Source: Myxococcales bacterium (GTDB lineage: Bacteria; Myxococcota_A; UBA9160; UBA4427). Taken from it: DNA of 64,000 nucleotides. Every line of letters begins with the position of its first letter. The stretch's first letter is position 1. Where the stretch lies: positions 62,001-126,000 of the forward strand of contig JADFNE010000004.1 of NCBI GenBank assembly GCA_022563535.1, given 5' to 3'. Shown here in pieces: positions 1 to 7,565 of the stretch. The notes beneath the pieces are model-generated. The model saw only the letters and a program-made list of their open reading frames with translations. It was not told the DNA's origin and made no database searches. Position numbers and translations under genes: made by a program.

Positions 1-1265
1 ACCGGGTAGGGCAACCAGAGAAATTCAAAACCGATCAACGTGAGGAAGACGGCGGCGGCATGACGCCGCTTGTGAATGCCCGCGGCGAAGCCGATCGAGG
101 CCAGGACTGCCAATGCGAGCATGGAGATGACGACGAAACGATTTGCGACGCGCAAACTCTCGAGAACTGGAATGTGCTCGAAGAGCGCGTGGGGCAGCGT
201 GATGCCGAGGGGCTGACCGCCGAAGCTTGGATGAGCGCCGAGCGCGAGAACCATCGAACTGAACAAGATGAGCGTCCAGGCAACCACGGAGCGATCCATT
301 CGCGCCCGAACCAGTGCCAGACCTGCAAGGAAAAGCGCCGCGAAACCAAAGTACGCCTGGGACCCGAGTGTGCGGTATGTGCGAGAGCCGCTGTAGTACG
401 CCTCGGTCAATGCCCCGAACAACGGGTGATGATCGCTCGGCACCAGGAAGAACGTGAGATCGATTCCCCTGTCGATGGGCGGCTTGGTGTAAAGCGCAAC
501 GTCCGACGCCTGCGACAACATCGACAAGACGACCGGGGCCACCGTGACACCGAACACGGCTGCTGAAATCAGGAGTTGGGGAGCTGCCCGCTGAACACTG
601 CGGATGGGGTCTTCTGCGCGAATCCACTCGACGGCCCAGATCCAGGGCAAGATGAACAAGGTAAAGACCGCGTAGTGGAGACAACTCAACGCGTTCAGGG
701 CGAATACCAGGCCGAACATGACGGCGTCGCGTCGCGATCCCTCGCGCACGATGCGAAGCCCATAAAGGGCTACCCAGGGAAGGAACTGAAGGCTCGACAA
801 GTTCAGATGCTCGAGACTCTGCTCGAAGTGATGAGGGAAGAAGGCAAAGATCAGACCGGCCATGTACGCCCCAGCTCTATTTTTGCTGATCTCGAATGCA
901 AGCTGGTGCGCGGCGATGCCTGAAAGAAAAAATCCGAGCAACGTTGCGAAGTTCAGGGCGGCGATCGGCCCCAGCAGCAAATTGATCGGGAACGCAACGA
1001 TCTGGTTGAAGGTCGAGTGCGTGTGGAGCACGAGGGAAACGCCGTGGGGGTGGAACAAGTACTCGGTCGCGAAGGGATTGGTGCCGAGTTCGACCAGCGC
1101 CTCGCGCCACCACCAGAAGTTCCAGAGATTCTGCCAGATATCGTTCGAACCGTGGGGCAGGTGCGTAGTGAGATGGCGAACCAATGGCCAGGTAAAGAGG
1201 AGCGTGAGCGTCCCGTAGAAGCTCACGACACCCCACGTCGATTCGGAAAAAGAACGCCGAGTCAT
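1..1265 (-). CDS. Polytopic membrane protein, GT-C-like (3' end outside window)
   Basis: The reverse-strand frame is open from an ATG at 1265 to the window edge (about 421 codons), so the C-terminus is missing. The N-terminus has a transmembrane segment followed by a loop with Asp and several Trp residues (SNDIWQNLWNFWWW, about residues 39-52), then many hydrophobic segments. Near the edge the motif LPHALFEHIPVLESLRVANR precedes another helix. This pattern (first helix, acidic loop, many helices, late P-V-L-x-x-L-R motif) is seen in uncharacterised glycosyltransferase-C-like inner-membrane proteins. I infer a role in transferring a lipid-linked sugar, in keeping with the nearby glycosyltransferase, but no catalytic residue can be named. 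The frame is continuous and hydrophobic, unlike the overlapping alternative frames, which are Arg/Ser-rich. Confidence 0.8.
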   Translation of the reverse strand, partial: MTRRSFSESTWGVVSFYGTLTLLFTWPLVRHLTTHLPHGSNDIWQNLWNFWWWREALVELGTNPFATEYLFHPHGVSLVLHTHSTFNQIVAFPINLLLGPIAALNFATLLGFFLSGIAAHQLAFEISKNRAGAYMAGLIFAFFPHHFEQSLEHLNLSSLQFLPWVALYGLRIVREGSRRDAVMFGLVFALNALSCLHYAVFTLFILPWIWAVEWIRAEDPIRSVQRAAPQLLISAAVFGVTVAPVVLSMLSQASDVALYTKPPIDRGIDLTFFLVPSDHHPLFGALTEAYYSGSRTYRTLGSQAYFGFAALFLAGLALVRARMDRSVVAWTLILFSSMVLALGAHPSFGGQPLGITLPHALFEHIPVLESLRVANRFVVISMLALAVLASIGFAAGIHKRRHAAAVFLTLIGFEFLWLPYP

Positions 1266-1307
1266 GGCTTGGTTCCAGGTCGACGGGGGGTGGCGGTGAA
1301 GACTGCT

Positions 1308-1333
1308 GCGATCAGCAAAATCGTGCTGCTCGC
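1308..1333. repeat. Imperfect inverted repeat upstream of the membrane protein gene
   Basis: A 10-bp stem with one mismatch (gcgatcagca / tgctgctcgc) flanks a 6-base loop, 43-68 bp upstream of the start at 1265. No T-run follows, so it is more likely a weak operator-like or RNA hairpin than a terminator. Confidence 0.3.
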
Positions 1334-1531
1334 AATGGCATCGCCAAGTTAGACCGTTTCCGAACGCGAGACCAAGTCGACAAGCTCACGCTTGAAGATC
1401 CCCGTGCAATCGAGAACCCGACTAGGCGAAACATCAGAAGATTCGCATAGTTGAACTTGATCTTCCGTCCGAGGTCAAAGCTTTGCGCAACCTCGCGGCG
1501 CCGTCTAGCGACGGCCTCCGCGCGATCCCTG

Positions 1532-2860
1532 CTAACCCCGCGACCCCCGCGACCCACGCGACCCACGCGTAGACGAACCCGCCGGTCGGGCTTGCCTGCG
1601 GCGTCTCGAGGGCGCTTGATCTCCGGATCGCTTTTGCCCGCTGTAGCCACCACCGTTACCACCGCGCCGACCCGTTGGGCGTGCGGATTTTCCGCGTCTA
1701 CCCATATCGAGGACTTCGCCTTCAAAGCCCGTCACCGTGCGGCGCGGAATCTTTTCTCCGAGTTTGCGCTCGGTGTCGCGAAGCCAGGAAACGTCGTCCC
1801 GGGTTACAAAAGTCACGGCCTGACCCTCGAGTTCGGCACGACCGGTGCGGCCAATGCGGTGGGTGTAGGCCTCGGGCGTATTGGGCACATCGTAGTTGAT
1901 GACGTGGGACACACCCTTGACGTCGATTCCGCGCGCCGCAATGTCCGTCGCGACCAGAATGTCGAAACGACGCTTGCGAAAGCCTTCCATGGCCCGGTCG
2001 CGCTGGGATTGGGACATGTTGCCCTGCAAGGCCACGGCATTGTACTTGGCCCTGCCCAATTGTTCTGCCAGGCGCTTGGCCCGATGCTTGGTGCGCGTGA
2101 AGACGATGGCCGACGTGCAACCTTCCTGCTCGAGAATGTATTCGAGAAGATCGCGCTTACGCGTTTCGCCTACCGCCACCAGAACGTGTTCAATGGTCTC
2201 GGCCGGTCCAGTTCGATTCAGCTCGGCGACATGCGGATTTCGCAGCAGTGAGTCGGCAAACGTTCGAATCTCGCTGGGCATGGTTGCCGAAAAGAGCAGG
2301 TTCTGTCGATCCGACGGCAGCTCTTTGAGAATTCGTTTCAGATCGGGCAAGAACCCCATGTCAAACATGTGGTCCGCTTCGTCGAGCACGAGGGTCTCGA
2401 TCCCATTCAGGCGAAGCACTCCGCGACCCATCAGGTCGAGAATACGTCCGGGACAACCAACGACAATTTCCGGATTGTGGCGCAGGGCCCGAATCTGCTT
2501 GCTAATCGGAACGCCGCCGTAGATGGTGGCGACTTTGATTTTGGTGAAACGCGCAAGCAGCCGGATCTCGGCATCAATCTGCGTTGCGAGTTCCCGCGTG
2601 GGTGCGAGCACCAGTGCCCGCGGTCCGCGCTTGCGCCCGCGGGCGAAGCGGTCCAGCAACGGAAGCGCAAATGCCGCCGTCTTGCCGGTTCCGGTCTGGG
2701 CCAGGCCGAGCACGTCGCGACCTTCGAGGGCCGCGGGAATCGTTTCGGCCTGAACGGGCCGAGGATTGGTGAAGCCAGCAGCGTTTACGCCGCGAGCGAT
2801 AGAGGGATGGAAGCCGAACAGGTCAAAACCAGTCGGTGTTTCAGTTACAGGTGCAGCCAT
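1532..2860 (-). CDS. rhlE: DEAD-box ATP-dependent RNA helicase, RhlE-type
   Basis: An ATP-driven RNA-unwinding protein of ribosome assembly or RNA turnover, cytoplasmic. All core motifs are visible in order: Q-motif region (GFTNPRPVQAETIP), motif I AQTGTGKT, Ia PTRELA, II DEAD, III SAT, V ATDIAARGID and VI HRIGRTGR. The C-terminal tail is basic and Gly/Arg-rich and ends in a short GSR-type tripeptide repeat, as is common in RhlE proteins that bind RNA through the tail. I place the start at the ATG at 2860; an in-frame GTG at 2881 would add seven residues, but GGAG lies between the two and fits the ATG. It is a stand-alone gene. The subfamily name is inferred from length and tail; the helicase call is certain. 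Confidence 0.92.
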   Translation of the reverse strand: MAAPVTETPTGFDLFGFHPSIARGVNAAGFTNPRPVQAETIPAALEGRDVLGLAQTGTGKTAAFALPLLDRFARGRKRGPRALVLAPTRELATQIDAEIRLLARFTKIKVATIYGGVPISKQIRALRHNPEIVVGCPGRILDLMGRGVLRLNGIETLVLDEADHMFDMGFLPDLKRILKELPSDRQNLLFSATMPSEIRTFADSLLRNPHVAELNRTGPAETIEHVLVAVGETRKRDLLEYILEQEGCTSAIVFTRTKHRAKRLAEQLGRAKYNAVALQGNMSQSQRDRAMEGFRKRRFDILVATDIAARGIDVKGVSHVINYDVPNTPEAYTHRIGRTGRAELEGQAVTFVTRDDVSWLRDTERKLGEKIPRRTVTGFEGEVLDMGRRGKSARPTGRRGGNGGGYSGQKRSGDQAPSRRRRQARPAGSSTRGSRGSRGSRG

Positions 2861-3034
2861 GGTATTTAGATGGATCTCCACCGCGCCGTCGGCGCACGAA
2901 TAGAGTGCGCACTACGCGGTCGTAGCGTTCGAACCCGCACAACAGATAAGGGTAAGATCAAGTGATTGGCGGCGAGACCTCGGAGGGGAGTACTGCTGAG
3001 GTCCTGTTGTCGCCGCTATGGTACCGCTAAAGGT

Positions 3035-3052
3035 GGCGTCGTTTTGGACGCC
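3035..3052. repeat. Perfect 6-bp inverted repeat (hairpin)
   Basis: ggcgtc-gttttg-gacgcc, a 6-bp stem with a 6-base loop, four bases from a second inverted repeat. No T-tract follows on either strand. Confidence 0.35.
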
Positions 3053-3056
3053 GTAT

Positions 3057-3073
3057 CGGGGTCCTGGACCCCG
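3057..3073. repeat. Near-perfect palindrome, 8-bp arms around one base
   Basis: cggggtcc-t-ggaccccg. The one-base centre makes this a better dimeric-protein operator candidate than an RNA hairpin. It lies about 200 bp upstream of the glycosyltransferase start and about 200 bp upstream of the helicase start. Confidence 0.35.
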
Positions 3074-3267
3074 GATTGCGGCACTGATTAGCGCGTCGGC
3101 ACCGGAAGCGCAAATCTGGACTTATTTTGGCTAGATTTGCCGAATCATGCTCTCTTGGGGGAATCAGGCTACGGAGTCTCCAGTGACACGGTAAGGGCGC
3201 CCGACGCCGACCCCGCCACGGTGTCAGCTGGGCCGCTGGCTTGGGGTAGGCTTGAGTCGCTTTCGTC

Positions 3268-3999
3268 ATGAGGCTCGCCGTGAAACTGTCGATCGTCATT
3301 CCTTTCTACAACGAAGAGCCAAACGTCGGGCCCGTACTCGACGAGATCAAGCGCTTCTATCCCGAAGCCCAGCTGATCGCCGTGGACGACTGCAGCAGCG
3401 ACGGCACCTACCGAGCCCTGGCCGTGCAACCGGGAGTGCAGGTGGATCGACTCCCGCAGCATCTGGGGCAAAGCGCGGCGATCTATCGCGGCTTGCTTCA
3501 AGTGACTGGCGATGTGTGCGTACTGATGGATGGCGACGGCCAGAGCGATCCTGCGGACATCAAGCAAATATTGGAACACTTTCCCCGGTACGATTTCGTG
3601 AATGGCTGTCGCGTCAACCGGAGCGACAAGTTCAATCGCATCGTGGCTTCGAAAATCGCCAACGGCGTGCGTAACTTCTTTACCGGCGACGGAATGCGCG
3701 ATACGAGCGGTACACCGAAAGCCATGAAGCGCGAATGCATTCCGCACCTGGTTCCCTTCGACGGGTTTCACCGCTACATCCCCGCGTTGCTGCAGAGCGC
3801 CGGATTTCGCCTGCTCGAGGTTCCCGTATCTCACCGAAAGCGCATGCACGGTCGCACCAAGTACACCAACCTGGGACGCGCTCTTCGCGGGATCCGGGAT
3901 CTGCTGGGCGTTTGTTGGTTGCTTCGCCGCCAGATCAACGTGCGTGAACTGGCAAGCGAAGTCCGGGGTCCGGATCGTATCCCGGCACCCAAAAAGTAA
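3268..3999 (+). CDS. Family 2 glycosyltransferase (polyprenyl-phosphate sugar transferase-like)
   Basis: A cytoplasmic-face GT-A enzyme that probably transfers a nucleotide-activated sugar, in many relatives to polyprenyl phosphate. The N-terminus carries the family signature LSIVIPFYNEE (about residues 7-17), an acidic pair VDD near 42-43 for the nucleotide, and MDGDGQSDP near 89-97, which corresponds to the DxD-type metal site. At 243 residues it has the catalytic domain only, without the C-terminal membrane helices of DPMS-type enzymes. It is followed 18 bp later by the SIMPL-domain gene, so the two may be co-transcribed. The start is the ATG at 3268; a GTG four codons later is a possible alternative. 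The acceptor is unknown. Confidence 0.88.
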   Translation: MRLAVKLSIVIPFYNEEPNVGPVLDEIKRFYPEAQLIAVDDCSSDGTYRALAVQPGVQVDRLPQHLGQSAAIYRGLLQVTGDVCVLMDGDGQSDPADIKQILEHFPRYDFVNGCRVNRSDKFNRIVASKIANGVRNFFTGDGMRDTSGTPKAMKRECIPHLVPFDGFHRYIPALLQSAGFRLLEVPVSHRKRMHGRTKYTNLGRALRGIRDLLGVCWLLRRQINVRELASEVRGPDRIPAPKK

Positions 4000-4017
4000 A
4001 CGAAACGGAGGCAACCG

Positions 4018-4749
4018 ATGGTTCGTCAATTCACTTGGATCGCAATCTTCACCCTGGCCGCGGCCTTGACCGCTGTAGCCCACAATGAAGCCCTGGCTCG
4101 CGATCTAGCCATCGACCACGGGGATGCAGACCCGCGCAATCGCGCATCGTTCTACGTCGAGGTGATGCGGGAGGTGAGCAATGATTGGGCGGTCGCGCGG
4201 CTTTCGATCGTCGAAGAAGGCAAGGACCCCGCACGCCTGGCCGACGCCGTCAATCGCCGGATGACGACAGCAGTCGCCGCGGCCAAAGCGGTAGCCGAGG
4301 TCGAGGTCCAGACCGGCGCTTACACGACACGTCCGATCCATCGCGACGGGCGGATCGTTCGCTGGCACGCTCAGCAGGAACTCCGCATCGAATCCCGAAA
4401 CGTGGATCAGCTTTCCGAGTTGATCGGTGAACTCCAAAGCGATTCGGTGCTGCTATCGGGAATTTCCTTTTCGGTGAGCAGCAAAACCCGCAAATCGCTG
4501 GAAGACGAACTCATCGAAGAAGCGCTCGGCGCTTTTCGCTCCCGCGCTGCGCTGGTCGCCAAAGGTCTGGGGGCCGGGGATTGGTCGCTCGTCGGACTTT
4601 CGATCAACGGCGATGGTCATGCCCCGGAGAGATTTCCCAGGCGGGCCAGAGCCGAAATGGCCATGATGACAGCCGGCGCGCCTCCAGCCCTCGAAGCCGG
4701 TTCAAGTGAAATCCGAATCCGGATCGACGGCACCATCGAACTCGACTGA
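4018..4749 (+). CDS. SIMPL-domain (DUF541) periplasmic protein
   Basis: A predicted secreted protein of the SIMPL/DUF541 family, whose biochemical role is poorly defined (members have been tied to oxidative stress and envelope functions). The N-terminus has a short basic stretch and a hydrophobic helix ending near the Ala-rich ALTAVAHNEALA, a likely type I signal peptide. The rest matches the family pattern: paired beta-strand/helix units with a VxxRxLR-like repeat of about 40 residues (residues 45-240). A strong ribosome site (cggagg) lies 8 bp before the ATG. The 3' end overlaps the converging membrane-protein gene by 48 bp. The family call is made from overall pattern and length. Confidence 0.8.
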   Translation: MVRQFTWIAIFTLAAALTAVAHNEALARDLAIDHGDADPRNRASFYVEVMREVSNDWAVARLSIVEEGKDPARLADAVNRRMTTAVAAAKAVAEVEVQTGAYTTRPIHRDGRIVRWHAQQELRIESRNVDQLSELIGELQSDSVLLSGISFSVSSKTRKSLEDELIEEALGAFRSRAALVAKGLGAGDWSLVGLSINGDGHAPERFPRRARAEMAMMTAGAPPALEAGSSEIRIRIDGTIELD

Positions 4750-5160
4750 TCCGGCGTTCGCGTTGCGCAGCATTCCAACCATGATCCACAACAGGACACC
4801 TGCCGGCAGATATACACCGGCAAGGTCGAGTCCCCAGTGGTTGCTGGGCAAGTTGCCAACGCTGGTGTCGTAGACGTGAAGCAGCGCATGGGATCCCAGA
4901 AAGACCGTCGACATTGCAACCAGGGGCAGGCGGTAGCGGTTGGATCGCGCCGCCCAGATGAGACCGGCGCCAGCGGTGAGAAACGCACAACCAATATCGC
5001 GAACGAAGTGTGGATTGAACGGTCCGGTATCGGGGACCCCGGCTGGCAGTTCGTTGTACCAGTGCATTGGCCCCACGAACATCCAGAGTGCGTTTGCGAT
5101 CATTCCTGCGCCCAGGATCATGAAGATCCACCCGTGCAGATCGAGCTTGGTATTGCTCAT
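4702..5160 (-). CDS. Small four-helix membrane protein, unknown function
   Basis: A 152-residue protein with four predicted membrane helices (about residues 8-28, 53-72, 77-95 and 112-130) and a polar C-terminus. The conserved-looking central stretch NPHFVRDIGCAF and the HALLH and SNHWGLD motifs carry several His and Asp residues. I recognise this arrangement from uncharacterised proteobacterial inner-membrane proteins but know no function. AGGGGAC 6 bp before the ATG at 5160 supports the start. The last 16 codons overlap the end of the convergent SIMPL-domain gene. Confidence 0.75.
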   Translation of the reverse strand: MSNTKLDLHGWIFMILGAGMIANALWMFVGPMHWYNELPAGVPDTGPFNPHFVRDIGCAFLTAGAGLIWAARSNRYRLPLVAMSTVFLGSHALLHVYDTSVGNLPSNHWGLDLAGVYLPAGVLLWIMVGMLRNANAGSVEFDGAVDPDSDFT

Positions 5161-5425
5161 CGCTTGTCCCCTCTAGCCCGCGAACTGGGCATGGGTCGGT
5201 TGCTGGCGGATGCGGCCCGGCTAAAAAGCGCCATCGAGCATGTGGTCACGGTATAGGAGCCCATCAGGTTTACAAGGAGCCGGCTCGAGCCCCGAGCGAG
5301 GACGATCTCAAGAAGCACGAGAAGGCGGTCGATACTCAGCAGAACGCAGGTCGTCGCCCCAGACCGCCGTGATCATTGAGATCGCGCGTCCGGCGCCATG
5401 CTGCAGGGAGCGCCAGACCCGACCG

Positions 5426-6456
5426 ATGTCTATTTCAAAGTCGTCAGAGTCAAAGTCAGAGTCAAAGCGGAACTCCATTCGAGGTTGGGTCGACAGTTTG
5501 TTCTATTCAATGTTGTACCCCGTTCCATCGCATATTCGCGCTCGCTTCCTCGAGATTGACGACGCGGCGAAATCGCGAATCGAGCGGGCACTGCGACGCG
5601 ACTTTTACAGCCCGGGATCCGACGCCTATCTCGCAGACGCAGAGGGCAGTCGCCACCTCGCAGGCCATGTGATGGGACGCCTCGAACAAGATCGTTCCCG
5701 GGTGATTCCCTGGCTCGACTCGGCCCGTTCGCTCGCCGGCGCCCGGGTTCTCGAGATCGGCTGCGGAACCGGTTCGTCGACCCTTGCCCTGGCGGAACAG
5801 GGGGCAGAAGTCGTCGCGCTCGACATGAACCGACGCCATATCGCGGTCGCCAAAGAGCGCTGCCACACGCTGGGCTTGAAGCCGCACTTCGTGGTGGCCA
5901 ACGCGGTCGAAGCCGCCGCCCTGTTGCCGGACAATCATTTTGACTTCGTGATCTTTTTTGCGGCGCTCGAACACATGACCTTCGAAGAGCGCGAAATCGC
6001 GATGCGAAATACCTGGAGCATGCTGCGCCCGGGAGGACTCTGGGTCGTGATCGAAACGCCCAATCGCCTTCACTATTTTGACGATCACTCAGCCCGGCTG
6101 CCCTTCTATCACTGGCTGCCGGACGAAGTCGCGTGGGAATACGGAAGCCGCAGCCCGCGGGCGGTGTTCAGCAACCTGTTGCAGAGCCAGCCGCGCGGCC
6201 CCGATACCCCGCCCTGCTTCAGCGCTTTGGCAGAGGCATCAGCTACCACGACTTTGAACTCGCCCTCGGCCCCATGGGCGAGCTGGAAATTGTGAGCAGC
6301 CTCGGTCGCTACACACAGGGGTTGCGATGGCTGCGACGCGCCCAGCGTTTCACCACGCTAAAAGGCCGTCATCAGGCGCTGCTGTCCCGAGTCGTCCCAC
6401 AACTCGACCCTGCATTTCTCGAGCCTTGGTTGAACTTCATCATCAGGAAGCCCTGA
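5426..6456 (+). pseudogene. Class I SAM-dependent methyltransferase, interrupted by a frameshift
   Basis: The reading frame starting at ATG 5426 holds a complete Rossmann methyltransferase core: motif I VLEIGCGTGSS, an acidic residue at the end of strand 2 (VVALDMN), and LLPDNHFDFVIFFAALEHM. Near 6195-6212, after PRGPDTP, the sensible sequence jumps to another frame, where it continues ALLQRFGRGISYHDF and ends properly at 6456 (NFIIRKP). The original frame instead runs on in low-sense sequence to 6295. The jump needs one missing base (or two extra) in a C-rich run, so it is either an assembly error or a recent mutation. The N-terminus has a small Ser/Glu/Lys repeat encoded by tcagagtcaaag copies. 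The substrate is unknown. Confidence 0.7.
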
Positions 6457-6485
6457 GGGCTAGAGACGGTTTGGCGGGGGATGGC

Positions 6486-7466
6486 TCAGCGCTTGGTCTT
6501 CAAGATGCCGACGGACTGATACGTGGGATCCCAGCGGCCCCAGGGCATGCCGTTGTCCCCGCTAGCAAAATAGAACGCCGGCAAGTCTTCCTTCAAGAAG
6601 TCGCAACCGATCAGTTCTTCGAGAATCTCGTCGTAGCGCTCAAAGTTTGTCTGATAGGCGTCGAGCTCGAAGTATTCGGCAAGGGTCTTCTCGGTAAAGC
6701 ACCAGCCGCTAGAAGGTTCGTGGAACCAATCTTCGTCTCGAGCGCCACCCACGGTGATGGCCATGCGACCACCGGGCTTGAGCACGCGCTCGATCTCAGC
6801 AATGACACCGCGCAGGTTCTCGAGGTCGTTGTGTTCGAGTGCCGAGATCGAAACGATTGCATCCATCGAATCGGATTCGATCTCTGCGAGGTTCGAAAGA
6901 TCGTGATCCCAATAGACAACCGACCCCTGGTAACGAGGGCGCTTCGGGAAGAGCCGACTCGTGGTGTTCAAGATTTTTTCGTACCAGTCTTCGGCAGACC
7001 AGATGCGCTTGGGGGGCAGGAAACTGCGATAGCTGAGCGCGCCATAACCTTTGTCTTCGCCCCGCTTGCTGTGTTCGCACCAGGCCATACAACGACGACC
7101 GGGATGTGGGCGATCTTGGAGATCGACACTCAGCACGTCGGCGCCTTGGCTGGCGAGCCACCACTGCATGACGCCATTGCCCGCTCCAGCGTCGAGCACC
7201 TTCATGCCCGGCGTCGGCGAAATCGCGCGCGCCACCCAGCACAGATCCATGTAGTAATGCCAGCCGCGGGGAACCCGGAGCTCCCGCACGACGGCTTGCA
7301 TCTCGCCGAGCAGTTCGGGCATGTCGTCCATCAGGTTGGGAGCGAGAACTTCGATGGCGTCCAAGAGCGACCTCTCCGCCGTAAACCTGCGGAATGCGAT
7401 TGCCCGTCGAGGCACGGGCCCGTCGAGCGTAAGCACTACCATCGGCAGCTTGTAAGCGGATCTCAA
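6486..7466 (-). CDS. Class I SAM-dependent methyltransferase
   Basis: A 326-residue protein with motif I VLDAGAGNGVMQWW, strand 2 acid VLSVDLQD, and the late SMDAIVSISALEHNDLENL plus VLKPGGRMAITV that mark the SAM-binding Rossmann fold. An insertion of about 60 residues, rich in aromatic and basic residues, lies between strands 2 and 4 and may form a substrate lid. The listed start is a TTG at 7466; an ATG at 7442 is an alternative, and neither has a clear ribosome site. The gene converges on the frameshifted methyltransferase 30 bp away. They share only the fold, so they do not look like a recent duplication. The methyl acceptor is unknown. Confidence 0.82.
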   Translation of the reverse strand: MRSAYKLPMVVLTLDGPVPRRAIAFRRFTAERSLLDAIEVLAPNLMDDMPELLGEMQAVVRELRVPRGWHYYMDLCWVARAISPTPGMKVLDAGAGNGVMQWWLASQGADVLSVDLQDRPHPGRRCMAWCEHSKRGEDKGYGALSYRSFLPPKRIWSAEDWYEKILNTTSRLFPKRPRYQGSVVYWDHDLSNLAEIESDSMDAIVSISALEHNDLENLRGVIAEIERVLKPGGRMAITVGGARDEDWFHEPSSGWCFTEKTLAEYFELDAYQTNFERYDEILEELIGCDFLKEDLPAFYFASGDNGMPWGRWDPTYQSVGILKTKR

Positions 7467-7565
7467 GCGCCTCGAGCCCTGTGAGCAATCTCCCCGTGAA
7501 GCAAAAACACATTATTAAAGCAGTACTTAGACGATTTTCTGCGTGTTCACGCCAATCCCGGAAAG

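Larger units (their letters stand above)
2861..3267. other. Intergenic region between divergent helicase and glycosyltransferase genes
   Basis: About 400 bases with no convincing coding frame. It must hold the promoters of the two divergent genes, and it contains two neighbouring perfect inverted repeats (3035-3052 and 3057-3073). I see no clear -10/-35 pair. Confidence 0.5.

Noticed and set aside
930-1265. A 119-codon frame inside the left-edge membrane protein
   Set aside because: Its text is Arg-rich and non-hydrophobic; the frame starting at 1265 gives a proper membrane protein.
1451-2251. A 266-codon frame antisense to the helicase
   Set aside because: The helicase motifs are all on the opposite strand.
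6327-7484. A 385-codon plus-strand frame across the second methyltransferase
   Set aside because: The reverse strand holds a clear SAM-binding protein there.
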